Below, piece by piece: positions 7,950 to 16,514 of a stretch of DNA of 53,377 bases (position 1 is the stretch's first letter; the number at the start of each line of letters is the position of its first letter). A program made the translations under genes and the position numbers. The notes below the pieces were generated by a model. It was not told where the DNA came from and made no database searches. It worked only from the letters and a program-made list of their open reading frames with translations. Origin of the DNA: Bacteroidota bacterium (GTDB lineage: Bacteria; Bacteroidota; Bacteroidia; Chitinophagales; Saprospiraceae); the NCBI GenBank assembly GCA_018222965.1, contig JAAEZH010000025.1, positions 17,676 to 71,052 on the forward strand, written 5' to 3'.

Positions 7950-9865
7950 CCGACTTGTACATTAAATCGTTGCGCCCAGCCAAACAACTGCATCAGACTC
8001 CACAACTGATGGCTGGATCGAAAAACACTTTGCCGGGCCGTATCTGATTTTTGGCGCAATCCGTTTTGAACAACAGCCTGCAAGCCTGACGGATCAAAGA
8101 GGCTGTAAATTGGATTTTTGGGTTGAAACAGCGATGCTGCCAGTTTTTCAAATGCTGCATTCTGATACTGATGCAGCGGGATGCTAAAGCCGGTTTTTGG
8201 GTGGTTGAATACCACCTCGGGCAATTTGTCCCGCATGATCTCGCGGATCAGGTGCTTTCCCTTTCCGTTTTGGATCAGCAAATCATCTGCCAGTCTGGTA
8301 CTTCCCTCGTAAAGATCCGGGTCCAGAAAGGGTGCTCTTACTTCCAGAGAGTTTGCCATACTCATTCGATCAACTTTTACCAGCATATCCAGTGGCAAAT
8401 TGAAAGTAAGCCGGTAGTACATTGCTTTCCGCACCTCCGACCATTCGGCGAAAGCCGGAGGAAGATTTGCCAGTAAATTGGGCTGAGGCATTTGAAAGGG
8501 CTGGCCGAACAAGCTCTTCAAATCTGCCGGGCTAAACATCTCCTGGATAGCCATACCCAGTTCTTCTTCTTCATATTGAGCCGCTTCCAGCGCTCTCCCC
8601 GCTTTTCTAAGCAGGGAGGAGGAGGCAGCTCTGGGAATTTGACGGCCCAAATTGACCCCCGTCATGGCAAGTTGCCGAAGGAAAGTTGGTGTTTTTTGCA
8701 AGCGAGCAATCTTTGGCCACCACTGGAAAATGGGATAACCTCCAAAAAGCTCATCACCGCCATCGCCCGAAAGAGCAACGGTAACATGCGAGCGAATCTC
8801 GCGGGTAATCAGATAGGACGGAATCGTCGATGAATCCGGAAAGGGAATGCCGGTATGATCGATCAACTTCCAGAACAGATCTTCTGAAAAGTCCTGATTT
8901 GGAATGCTTATTTCTGTGTGATCCGTGCCCAGATGTTGGGCAACTTTCCGGGCAATCGGACTTTCGTCGTAGGTGGATTCTTCAAATCGTACGGTGAACG
9001 TTTTGATCGGTTCGGCACTGTTTTCCTGCATCAGCGCGACGATGCTACTTGAATCGATCCCTCCCGACAAGAATGCCCCCAAGGGCACATCGCTTATCAT
9101 TTGCCGACGAACGGCCTTTTCCAGCAAAGGGGCAATATATTCTTTGGCTTCCGCTTCAGAGTGGATGATTTCTTTTCCCGAATAATCTGGTTGAAACCAG
9201 GCTTTTTGGACCCAGTCATTGCCTTCCTTTTTTAGATAATGTCCCGGTTTCAGGCTGTGCACTTCCCGAAGTAAAGTAAGGGGCTCGGGCACCATCGTTA
9301 AGCGGAGGTAATAGCTCAGTGCCTCCTCATTCAATTGTCGGGGAATGGCCGGTACCTCCAGCAAGGATTTCACCTCACTTGAAAAGAAAAGCTTGCCCTC
9401 CTTTTGATGGTAAAAAAGCGGCTTTTCGCCGAATCTGTCTCTGGCCAGATAGAAGGTGTTGTCTCGCTCGTCGTGGATGACCAGGGCAAACATTCCTTTC
9501 AGGCGCTGCAGCATCCCTTCCATTCCGAACTTCTGATAAAGATGCACGATCACTTCCGTATCGGAATGGGTATAAAACGAATCGCCTTCTTTTTCGAGGG
9601 TATCCCGCCACTCCTGGAAGTTATAGATCTCCCCGTTAAAAAAAACCGAAATACTTCGATCGGGATTGTAGATGGGTTGCTGCCCGGATTGGAGGTCAAT
9701 TATGGCCAGACGGCGCATGGCCAGACAGGCAGAAGCAGACGAACGGTAACCTGCTTCATCGGGCCCCCGATGCCGAATGGCTTCATTCATTTGCTGAACC
9801 CACTGATCCCTTTTACCAGGATCCAGGCTTTGGCTGGTATCAATTATTCCGCAAATTCCACACAT
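7946..9865 (-). CDS. asnB: Glutamine-dependent asparagine synthetase-type amidotransferase
   Basis: 639 residues, the usual length of AsnB. The initiator Met is followed by Cys2 (MCGICGI), the glutaminase nucleophile after Met removal, and RHRGPDE near 32 and NGEIYN near 78 belong to the class II glutaminase domain. The synthetase domain carries the PP-loop SGGIDSS at residues 267-273 and ALSGDGGDELFGGYP further on. Housekeeping AsnB makes asparagine from aspartate, but AsnB paralogues in O-antigen loci (WbpS/WbtH type) amidate uronic acids. Given the uronate enzymes in this cluster (WbpO, the uronate epimerase), that role is the better inference. It overlaps the next GT4 start by 4 bp. Two copies of the in-gene repeat family (8446-8456; degenerate at 9421-9435) lie in it. 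Confidence 0.9.
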   Translation of the reverse strand: MCGICGIIDTSQSLDPGKRDQWVQQMNEAIRHRGPDEAGYRSSASACLAMRRLAIIDLQSGQQPIYNPDRSISVFFNGEIYNFQEWRDTLEKEGDSFYTHSDTEVIVHLYQKFGMEGMLQRLKGMFALVIHDERDNTFYLARDRFGEKPLFYHQKEGKLFFSSEVKSLLEVPAIPRQLNEEALSYYLRLTMVPEPLTLLREVHSLKPGHYLKKEGNDWVQKAWFQPDYSGKEIIHSEAEAKEYIAPLLEKAVRRQMISDVPLGAFLSGGIDSSSIVALMQENSAEPIKTFTVRFEESTYDESPIARKVAQHLGTDHTEISIPNQDFSEDLFWKLIDHTGIPFPDSSTIPSYLITREIRSHVTVALSGDGGDELFGGYPIFQWWPKIARLQKTPTFLRQLAMTGVNLGRQIPRAASSSLLRKAGRALEAAQYEEEELGMAIQEMFSPADLKSLFGQPFQMPQPNLLANLPPAFAEWSEVRKAMYYRLTFNLPLDMLVKVDRMSMANSLEVRAPFLDPDLYEGSTRLADDLLIQNGKGKHLIREIMRDKLPEVVFNHPKTGFSIPLHQYQNAAFEKLAASLFQPKNPIYSLFDPSGLQAVVQNGLRQKSDTARQSVFRSSHQLWSLMQLFGWAQRFNVQVG

Positions 9866-9880
9866 AGAATACGATCGCGA

Positions 9881-10957
9881 TCAGGTACCCGGAATGCCCG
9901 GAGAGGCAACCACATAACGCTCGTGTTGATAGGGTTTTTCTTTTTTAGATCCGGTAAGGCTTACCCATCCGGCTCTGCCATTATGGACAACAATATTAAA
10001 CAACTTCGCTTTCAGGAACCATTGGAAAATATCCTTGTGTCGGTATTGGTGTACGATCTTTGTCGCGTAAGAATCATGGGTGTCCAGCATAGACCACTCC
10101 ACCGGCAAAGTTCGATAACAGGTGCTCGGAAACAGGTAACGTATGTAACGAAGGATCGGAACTTTGTTGATGTAGTGGAGAATGGGAACGAAGTATTTGC
10201 AATAGGCCAAAAACAAACCTTCCGGCATTCGCGAAGTAAAGAATCTAAAGAATTCGCAACGCCAAAGGTTTAGGGTCCACAATAAGTCTTTAGTAACTAC
10301 TTTGAGTGTATTCCTGTTGGGTCTGGGGTATAAAGAAATCTCATATACACTTAAGCCGACCAACCCCTCTTCATTTACGATTTTGGTCATGTTGTGAAAA
10401 GCGGTCTCAGGGTCTGGTGTGTGATGCAACACGCCAATAGAGTAAGCATTGTCAAACGTACCTTCCCGGAAAGGAAGCTTAAAAAAATCTGCCTGCACAA
10501 AAATCACATTCGGGCGATCTCCCAGATTGTCCATCGCAGCATCAACGGCTCCGGTAATATCTACTCCCACAGCCCATTTTGCTCCCCGGCGGCTGACTAT
10601 ATCTACAAAGCGGCCGGCACCAGAACCGAATTCAATGACCAGCTTATCCTTTACTTCAGACTTCTGCCAGTCGAGTTCTGAATCCCATCTCAATTCGGAT
10701 TCTTATATCTGAGCAGTATCGAGTTGGGTTTTGGCGAATGTTTGCCATTGTTTGCCAAAGGACCTGGCATATTTACCGTGCTCTACAAAGCGGGGCACCC
10801 GCTTATTTATCGGATAAACCTTAATACAATTTGAATTTGAGCACCTGAGTGATCCCGATATAATCTGCTTTCCGGTAGCGTCTTCTTATTCAATTTTAAG
10901 ATTCAGATCGCTTTTACATTCGGGACAACATAACAAGTGTGCAAATTCTTTTTTCAT
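9881..10957 (-). pseudogene. SAM-dependent methyltransferase with Zn-ribbon N-terminus, broken by two in-frame TAA codons
   Basis: A single uninterrupted phase of 359 codons runs from an ATG at 10957, which overlaps the stop of the upstream epimerase by 4 bp, to a stop at 9881. Codon 24 (10886-10888) and codon 85 (10703-10705) are TAA. Around them the protein reads normally: a Trm112-like head with LLCCPECKSDL, then after the first stop EDATGKQIISG, LRCSNSNCIKVYPI and RSFGKQWQTF. Past the second stop comes a class I methyltransferase domain with VIEFGSGAGRF (about residues 107-117), SIGVLHHTPDPETAF and later motifs. Family members show one continuous protein of this shape. Both stops could be single G-to-T changes from GAA (the second is less certain). 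No frameshift is needed. A shortened product from a TTG at 10693 would lack the Zn head. Sequencing error or stop readthrough are alternatives. Confidence 0.8.
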
Positions 10958-12012
10958 GTTGTTCGTTTATCGGTTTGATAGTAATGCTTAAACCAATCGA
11001 CAAATTCTTTTAGCCCATCCTTTAATAAGGTGTTGGGCTGATACCCTATATGTTTGTATAAGGCTGTAGTATCTGCATAGGTCATTTCTACATCCCCGGG
11101 CTGCATAGGCTTCATTTCTAAGATAGCTTTTTTATTCAGCAATTCCTCCAGGGTATGGATGAACTGCATGATTTCAACCGGGTTGTTGTTGCCGATATTA
11201 TAGACGGAAAACGGAGGCGTACTTTGCTGTTTTTCCGGATCAAAACCACTTCCTTTTGGGGCGTTGGGAATCAGTTTTTCCACAGCCTGTGTAATATCAT
11301 CCACGAAAGTGAAATCGCGCTTCATTTTACCGTGATTGAAAACCTGAATGGGTTCTTCGTTGAGGATCTTTTTAGTAAATATGAAATAGGCCATATCGGG
11401 CCGGCCAAAGGAACCATATACCGTAAAAAAGCGCAATCCGGTGCAGGGAATGCCAAAAAGATGGCTGTAGGAATAGGCCATTAATTCATCGCTCCGTTTT
11501 GATGCCGCATATAAACTAACCGGATGATCGACCCGATCTGTTTCCGAAAAGGGCACATTGGTGTTTTGCCCATAAATACTGGAACTGCTGGCATAAATCA
11601 GGTGCTTGACATCGGTTAGTCGACAACCTTCCAGAATATTCAGGAAGCCAAGCACATTGCTTTTTATATAGCTTCTCGGGGCTTCCAGGCTATAACGTAC
11701 GCCGGCCTGAGCTGCCAGGTGAATCACATAATCAAACTTTTCCTGGAGGAATAGACTTTCGATAGCTTTCTCATCTTCCAGGTTCATCCGTACAAAGCGC
11801 AGGGAATCAAAGGTTGTGCTCTGGCACATTTTATTGGGCTTAGCCATACTGGCATCAACTCCCAGTGCTTTTAGTCGAGCTCTTTTTAGTTCTGTATCGT
11901 AGTACGCATTGACATTGTCCAGGCCGACAACATCAAACTGCCCCCCTTCCAACAATCTTTTGGTTAGGTGATAACCGATAAATCCAGCCGTGCCTGTTAT
12001 TAAAATCTTCAT
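10954..12012 (-). CDS. UDP-glucuronate 4-epimerase-like NAD-dependent epimerase
   Basis: Extended SDR epimerase. I chose ATG at 12012 (MKILITGTAGFIGYH), because the 11 extra residues of the longer frame precede the Rossmann strand and would overlap the upstream gene. Motifs: TGTAGFIG cofactor loop, HLAAQAGVRYSLEAP, YASSSSIYG with the catalytic Ser, YAASKRSDE (Tyr-x3-Lys), RFFTVYGSFGRPDMA and RDFTFVDD. The AAQAGVRYS and FGRPDMA signatures are those of enzymes converting UDP-GlcA and UDP-GalA. No UDP-glucose dehydrogenase is in the window, so UDP-GlcA would come from elsewhere. Its stop overlaps the methyltransferase start by 4 bp. Confidence 0.88.
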   Translation of the reverse strand: MKILITGTAGFIGYHLTKRLLEGGQFDVVGLDNVNAYYDTELKRARLKALGVDASMAKPNKMCQSTTFDSLRFVRMNLEDEKAIESLFLQEKFDYVIHLAAQAGVRYSLEAPRSYIKSNVLGFLNILEGCRLTDVKHLIYASSSSIYGQNTNVPFSETDRVDHPVSLYAASKRSDELMAYSYSHLFGIPCTGLRFFTVYGSFGRPDMAYFIFTKKILNEEPIQVFNHGKMKRDFTFVDDITQAVEKLIPNAPKGSGFDPEKQQSTPPFSVYNIGNNNPVEIMQFIHTLEELLNKKAILEMKPMQPGDVEMTYADTTALYKHIGYQPNTLLKDGLKEFVDWFKHYYQTDKRTT

Positions 12013-12019
12013 ATATCTA

Positions 12020-12850
12020 TTATCGAACGGGTTTTTGTTGTCCAAAAAGCAGGGGTTGAATTACCCGGCCTAACAACCAATTGCTGGCTTTATGTTTCAA
12101 AAATCGCGTTTTTGGTAATTCAAAATTTTTGAGCGACTCTTCAAACTTAACAATATCTGCCTCGAGATTTCCTTTATAACCTGATTTGTATTGCGGCCAA
12201 AGTTCGTCTTTCACAAAATTATAGAGACGAATATCTTCTTTATTGTTTTCCAGGTATTTCGCTTGAGTTTTGGGGTTCAGGTCTTCCCATCGAATCTTTT
12301 TCTCCCCATACTCCTGAATATTTTCTTTGGTGTATCGCCAATCATTATTGCCCAGGCATAGCTTGTCTTTCAACAACATCAGGGAAGGGTTAAATGCTTC
12401 CATTAAGCCTACAAATCCAAATTTATTCAAGATGATGCTTTTTGCTTTTTCAAAGGATCTTTCCCCGCAAATTCGGAAACATTGGAAATTGTGGTAAAAA
12501 GTTTCTTCCCCATAAGACTCCGGTGTCCAATCCTGCTTCATTACATACTTTTTCCAGTTTATGCTCGACATATAGCGGGCAATTGGATCTCGTAGAAAAG
12601 TGGTGTAAAAGATCGGCTCCTTAATGACAGATTCATAGTTTAAAAAAGCCCCCATCCGGTGGCCACCGATTCCACTGACCTGCAAGGGAATGCTTCGCCT
12701 CAACTTATCCAGATCACTCGCAGAAAAGTGTTCTCCAAATCCCGGATGCGGAGAAATATATCCGGTAAGAAGGTGATGAAATATTTGATGGGTGGTCATA
12801 CCCCCCGCTTTTTCGATATGGATAAAACACAAAAATGGTTGATGCCTCAT
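12020..12850 (-). CDS. Sulfotransferase (family 2-like)
   Basis: 276 residues. The 5'-phosphosulfate loop is FIHIEKAGGMTTHQIF at residues 9-24, and the 3'-phosphate loop is FLRDPIARYMSSINW near 86. These are the two PAPS-binding elements of Sulfotransfer_2-type enzymes, which in animals sulfate glycosaminoglycans. No signal peptide or membrane anchor is seen, so it should act in the cytoplasm on the lipid-linked glycan or a precursor. It overlaps the Wzy-like gene by 4 bp. It is the most divergent of the five sulfotransferases in the cluster; the other four are closer to Sulfotransfer_1. Confidence 0.85.
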   Translation of the reverse strand: MRHQPFLCFIHIEKAGGMTTHQIFHHLLTGYISPHPGFGEHFSASDLDKLRRSIPLQVSGIGGHRMGAFLNYESVIKEPIFYTTFLRDPIARYMSSINWKKYVMKQDWTPESYGEETFYHNFQCFRICGERSFEKAKSIILNKFGFVGLMEAFNPSLMLLKDKLCLGNNDWRYTKENIQEYGEKKIRWEDLNPKTQAKYLENNKEDIRLYNFVKDELWPQYKSGYKGNLEADIVKFEESLKNFELPKTRFLKHKASNWLLGRVIQPLLFGQQKPVR

Positions 12851-14151
12851 TTTTCAACCTCTATAGTGGGTTTAGAGAATGGTCTGTAATCGGGTAGAAA
12901 GACCTTTGAGCAATAGGTTATCACAAACCAAAAGAGTGCTCCCAACAAGCCTTTTCCTCCAATTCCAAATACCAGTAAGCAAATGAAGCTTACCAGTGCA
13001 AATTGATGAAAGCCCTGATAGGCAAGGTTGCGACGAAAGTTCTGCCACTGAAATTTAAAAATCTGATAAAAGTAAAACAACATTAATCCCAGTCCAATAA
13101 ACCCGGTTTCAGCCATTACTTCAATATACAAATTGTGCAAACTTAACCCCTTGTCTCTTACTTCAATAGCATACACCAGGTTTCTATCTACCGGAGCAAT
13201 ATATTTGGCAAAGGTTGGTCGATGTAACATTTGAGCAACACCTACTCCCATTCCTCCACTATCCTCGATAGCGTTGAAGCCTGCCTGTGCCAATGGAATC
13301 CGAATATCCTGAGTTGCTCCTTTCAATCGGTTGAAGGTAGTGGCTTTACTGGTTAGTGTCTGAAACTGTGGGGTATTTACCAACAGCAGCAGTAAGACGC
13401 CGACCATCGGCAACATTTGCCTTTTGGCTTTGGTAGAACTCAGCACAAAAAGCATCAGGAAAAAACTGCCGAGAAACAACAGAAATCCTCCCCGCGATCC
13501 GGTTGCCAGAATGGTGAAAAACAAAATGATGATCATCGCTATGAAAATCAAGTTCTTCACACTAAAGATTTTAAACTTGTTTTTCATTACATGATACAGC
13601 AGGTAATTCGCAGCAATTACCATTCCGTATGCGGCATAGTTTGGATTATCCGATAAGCCCTTTTCCCGGGAAGAAAGGTGTAGTACGTAAAAGTCCAGAA
13701 CAATAATCAGACTATTGATGAAGATTCCTGCCACCATACACCAGAGAATGATTTGCATTTGCCGATAGGTAAAATCCATTCTCTTAAAAGTCAACAGAAT
13801 CAAAAACAGGAAAACCGTCTGAAGTTGGGTGCTTACAAAGTTTCCAAAACCAATACTGTTGCCTATGGAATACAAGAATATCGTATACACTATTCCATAA
13901 ACCAGAAACAGCGTAATGTACAGGTCATACTTGAAAACGAAAAAAGGTTTCTTACTGAAATCCTTAAAAAAGCCTGTCAGAAGAATGATAATTCCAAAAA
14001 GCCGATAAGGCTTGAATACCGTTTTTATTCCATACAGATACTCCAACAGGTCTTCAAAAGGAGCCAGAAAAACATAGCAACAAAACAACAGGAAAAACCA
14101 ATTATTTTCTCCTGTTTCCTTAATTAAAGGTATGTGCTTAGCTTCGGGCAT
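12847..14151 (-). CDS. O-antigen polymerase/ligase (Wzy/WaaL-type) membrane protein
   Basis: 434-residue polytopic inner-membrane protein with about ten hydrophobic segments. The Wzy_C-type signature is visible: ATGSRGGFLLFLGSF near 210, followed by a larger periplasmic loop (about 240-325) and DKGLSLHNLYIEVMAETGFIG near 330, the conserved SxHN-x-Y region. This family either polymerises undecaprenyl-linked repeat units or ligates polymer to lipid A. As the only such protein in a cluster with a Wzx flippase and a Wzz-like regulator, polymerase is the more likely role. It overlaps the upstream GT4 gene by 14 bp. Confidence 0.87.
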   Translation of the reverse strand: MPEAKHIPLIKETGENNWFFLLFCCYVFLAPFEDLLEYLYGIKTVFKPYRLFGIIILLTGFFKDFSKKPFFVFKYDLYITLFLVYGIVYTIFLYSIGNSIGFGNFVSTQLQTVFLFLILLTFKRMDFTYRQMQIILWCMVAGIFINSLIIVLDFYVLHLSSREKGLSDNPNYAAYGMVIAANYLLYHVMKNKFKIFSVKNLIFIAMIIILFFTILATGSRGGFLLFLGSFFLMLFVLSSTKAKRQMLPMVGVLLLLLVNTPQFQTLTSKATTFNRLKGATQDIRIPLAQAGFNAIEDSGGMGVGVAQMLHRPTFAKYIAPVDRNLVYAIEVRDKGLSLHNLYIEVMAETGFIGLGLMLFYFYQIFKFQWQNFRRNLAYQGFHQFALVSFICLLVFGIGGKGLLGALFWFVITYCSKVFLPDYRPFSKPTIEVEK

Positions 14152-15307
14152 TCAATAGCTTTTCCTTTAAATTAGCTGCTACATTGGGGCCGTAAAACTG
14201 AGCGGCAGCTTTTCGGGCATTAGCTGCCAATTCTACACGCCGTTCCGGATGATCTAATAAAAACCGGGCTCTTTCCAGCACTGCTTCCTCCGATGCTTCT
14301 TCAACCACTTCCGCACAATCGTATTTTTTCAAATAGGTACTCAAAAATGCAAATGGTGGAGAATGGGCAAAAATGGGCAAGCCTGAAATTAAGAAGTTTA
14401 TGGTCCGGGTTGGAAAGATTGTTTCGTATTCTTCTTGGGTGTAGCCACCGGTAAACCCATGGGTTAGGACGCAAACATCATTATCCATCAATTCCTTGTA
14501 AAAGTCTTCCTGCTTAACAAATCCTCTATAATCAATAGCATCTACATCTATACCCCGCATTTGCAATAATGACCTGGGTACATGCGTAAACATTTTGATG
14601 TTGATCCGCTCATCCTTTTTCAGGGCATGGACCAACCTGGCAGTGGATTCCACATTGGAGTTGTTGAAATTCCCAATCAACAAAAAGTCATAGCGCTCCT
14701 TAATGGCACTTACATCCGTCGGGTTTTCAGCAACCGGCCATTCCTCAAACGTATGGATAAGCGGTACAAATTTATTGATATTGGGGTACCGCTCTTCCCA
14801 CAATGCCTGCATGCCTTCACTCATCACAAATACATAATCCGAATAATCAAAAACCTTCGGTTGTATTCGTTCGGCAAACCATCGGTGAATGGACCCTGGT
14901 TTTCGGTTTTCGAGATAGGTATTGTGGAAGTAGGAACTAAAAGGAAGTTTCATCCATTTCGCCGCCACATATGATGCGTACAGATAATAGTTGTCTGGGT
15001 ACGACCCCAACACATAATCGCATTTTTCTTTCCTCGCGATCCACGACAACCACAATACAACAAATGGAAATATCAACCAACGAAAGGGCAGAAAGAATCG
15101 TTTCCCCCTTCCTTTCCAGCTGAAATTGGAGAGTATGTAATAGTATCGCGGAACATTTTCCGGGCGCGGGTTTGTTCCCAAACCCATAATACGTTCTCCA
15201 ACTACTGTCATTTCATCCGGCCCAAAGTTGTTGGCCAGAGATTCCGTGACAAAAGCGGCGGCCCCCCGATTGGGCAATATGCCAAAGCTGACAAAAAGAA
15301 CCTTCAT
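14138..15307 (-). CDS. Glycosyltransferase, GT4-like
   Basis: 389-residue GT-B enzyme. The N-terminus (MKVLFVSFGILPNRGAAAFVTESL) has the glycine-containing acceptor loop. A hydrophobic segment near residues 80-95 (FRWLIFPFVVLWLSWIA) suggests membrane attachment. The donor domain includes FLLIGNFNNSNVESTARLVHAL near 210, MDNDVCVLTHGFTGGYTQEEYETIFPTRTINFLISGLPIFAH near 285-330, and a C-terminal ANARKAAAQFYGPNVAANL helix. Sits between the Wzy-like and GDP-mannose 3,5-epimerase-like genes (9 bp from the latter). Specificity unknown. Confidence 0.82.
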   Translation of the reverse strand: MKVLFVSFGILPNRGAAAFVTESLANNFGPDEMTVVGERIMGLGTNPRPENVPRYYYILSNFSWKGRGKRFFLPFRWLIFPFVVLWLSWIARKEKCDYVLGSYPDNYYLYASYVAAKWMKLPFSSYFHNTYLENRKPGSIHRWFAERIQPKVFDYSDYVFVMSEGMQALWEERYPNINKFVPLIHTFEEWPVAENPTDVSAIKERYDFLLIGNFNNSNVESTARLVHALKKDERINIKMFTHVPRSLLQMRGIDVDAIDYRGFVKQEDFYKELMDNDVCVLTHGFTGGYTQEEYETIFPTRTINFLISGLPIFAHSPPFAFLSTYLKKYDCAEVVEEASEEAVLERARFLLDHPERRVELAANARKAAAQFYGPNVAANLKEKLLNARS

Positions 15308-15316
15308 GTTATTTGT

Positions 15317-16285
15317 TTATTCTGCAGCAGCGGCTACTTCTTCCCCGATCCAGGCATAGGTTTTTGCAATACCCTCCCGAAGTGGTTGAGTAGGTTTCCA
15401 ACCGAGTTTTTCATGGATCAGCTTGTTGTCTGAATTTCGACCACGAACTCCTTCCGGTCCCTCGATATGGTTTTTATGAATCTCTTTATTCGCTACATCA
15501 GCAATAAGATCCACAAACTCATTGATCGAGACCATTTCTTCTGAACCAATGTTAACCGGCCCGGTCCAGTCTGATTCCATCAGTCTGCGTACCCCCTCAA
15601 CACACTCGTCGATATACAGGAAGGAACGGGTTTGTTTGCCGTCTCCCCAAATCTCAATTGTACCACCGTTTTCTGCTTCTATCACCTTGCGGCAAAGAGC
15701 TGCCGGTGCTTTTTCCCGTCCGCCGGTCCAGGTGCCTTGCGGACCAAAGATGTTGTGGAATCGGGCAATCCGTACTTCCAAACCGTAATTGCGGTAATAA
15801 GACAGATAAAGCCTTTCGCTGAAAAGCTTCTCCCAACCATACTCGCTGTCTGGCATTGCCGGATAAGCAGAGTCCTCCGAACATTTCGGGTTGTCCGGAT
15901 CCAGTTGATTGTATTCGGGATACATACAGGCGGAAGAAGAATAGAAGATCTTTTTAACACCTTTTAGTCTGGCTGTTTCAGCCATATTCAGGTTGATGGT
16001 TGCCGAATTGTGCATTACAGCCGCATCATGCTCACCAGTAAAGATATATCCCGCACCGCCCATATCGGCGGCCAGTTGATATACTTCATCAATCTGACGA
16101 TCAAAAAGAGACTCGCAAACGCGGGGGTCCCGCAAATCGCCAATCACAAAATCATCGGCATTATTGTTTCCAAACTCATTGTGTTTCAGGTCGACACCGC
16201 GTACCCAATAACCTTCATTCTTTAAGCGGTTCATAAGGTGGCCGCCAATGAACCCACCAGCACCACACACCAGGGCTGTTTTCAT
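15317..16285 (-). CDS. GDP-mannose 3,5-epimerase homologue
   Basis: 322-residue extended SDR protein strikingly like plant GDP-mannose 3,5-epimerase (GME). Motifs: GAGGFIGG (8-15), LAADMGGAGYIF near 72, SSSACMYPEYNQL from 116, Tyr149-x3-Lys153, FHNIFGPQGTWTGGREKAPAALCRK near 175-199, and GDGKQTRSFLYIDECVEGV. The epimerising acid/base pair known in Arabidopsis GME (Cys145 and Lys217) corresponds to Cys120 and Lys191 here, both present. The reaction converts GDP-D-mannose to GDP-L-galactose, with GDP-L-gulose as a second product. It could supply L-galactose or L-gulose to the polymer. It is the last gene before the MITE at 16336-16496. Confidence 0.85.
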   Translation of the reverse strand: MKTALVCGAGGFIGGHLMNRLKNEGYWVRGVDLKHNEFGNNNADDFVIGDLRDPRVCESLFDRQIDEVYQLAADMGGAGYIFTGEHDAAVMHNSATINLNMAETARLKGVKKIFYSSSACMYPEYNQLDPDNPKCSEDSAYPAMPDSEYGWEKLFSERLYLSYYRNYGLEVRIARFHNIFGPQGTWTGGREKAPAALCRKVIEAENGGTIEIWGDGKQTRSFLYIDECVEGVRRLMESDWTGPVNIGSEEMVSINEFVDLIADVANKEIHKNHIEGPEGVRGRNSDNKLIHEKLGWKPTQPLREGIAKTYAWIGEEVAAAAE

Positions 16286-16335
16286 AATTTATCTTTTTTA
16301 TTAGGTTTTGATTCTATTCGAAAATCAGTGAAGTA

Positions 16336-16496
16336 AGAGCTTGTTCGGGATTTGCTTTTGGAGCGAACGCCTCAAAATTTTGTACTGAACGAGGCATGAT
16401 GAAGGAGCCTAGCCAAAGCTAAGCGACTGAAGAATAACAAAGTGCAGTGCAAAATTTGGCAAGTGCAGCCCAAAGTGTAAAACCCGAACAAGCTCT
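16336..16496. mobile_element. MITE: 161 bp with 14-bp terminal inverted repeats and 5-bp target duplication
   Basis: The left end AGAGCTTGTTCGGG (16336-16349) is the exact reverse complement of the right end (16483-16496). The element is flanked by AAGTA on both sides (16331-16335 and 16497-16501), a clean target-site duplication. The inverted similarity continues imperfectly to about 60 bp per arm (for example CAAAATTTTGTACTG against the complement of CAGTGCAAAATTTGG). It could therefore fold into a long hairpin. No coding capacity. It sits between the alpha/beta-hydrolase gene and the GME-like gene inside the operon. The parent IS is not in the window, and I cannot name its family. Confidence 0.88.
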
Positions 16497-16514
16497 AAGT
16501 AAGCTTTAAGGCTG

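Noticed and set aside
16286-16514. CRISPR-like array
   Set aside because: The repeats here are one pair of inverted ends with a target duplication, with no direct repeats or spacers. No array was found elsewhere in the window either.
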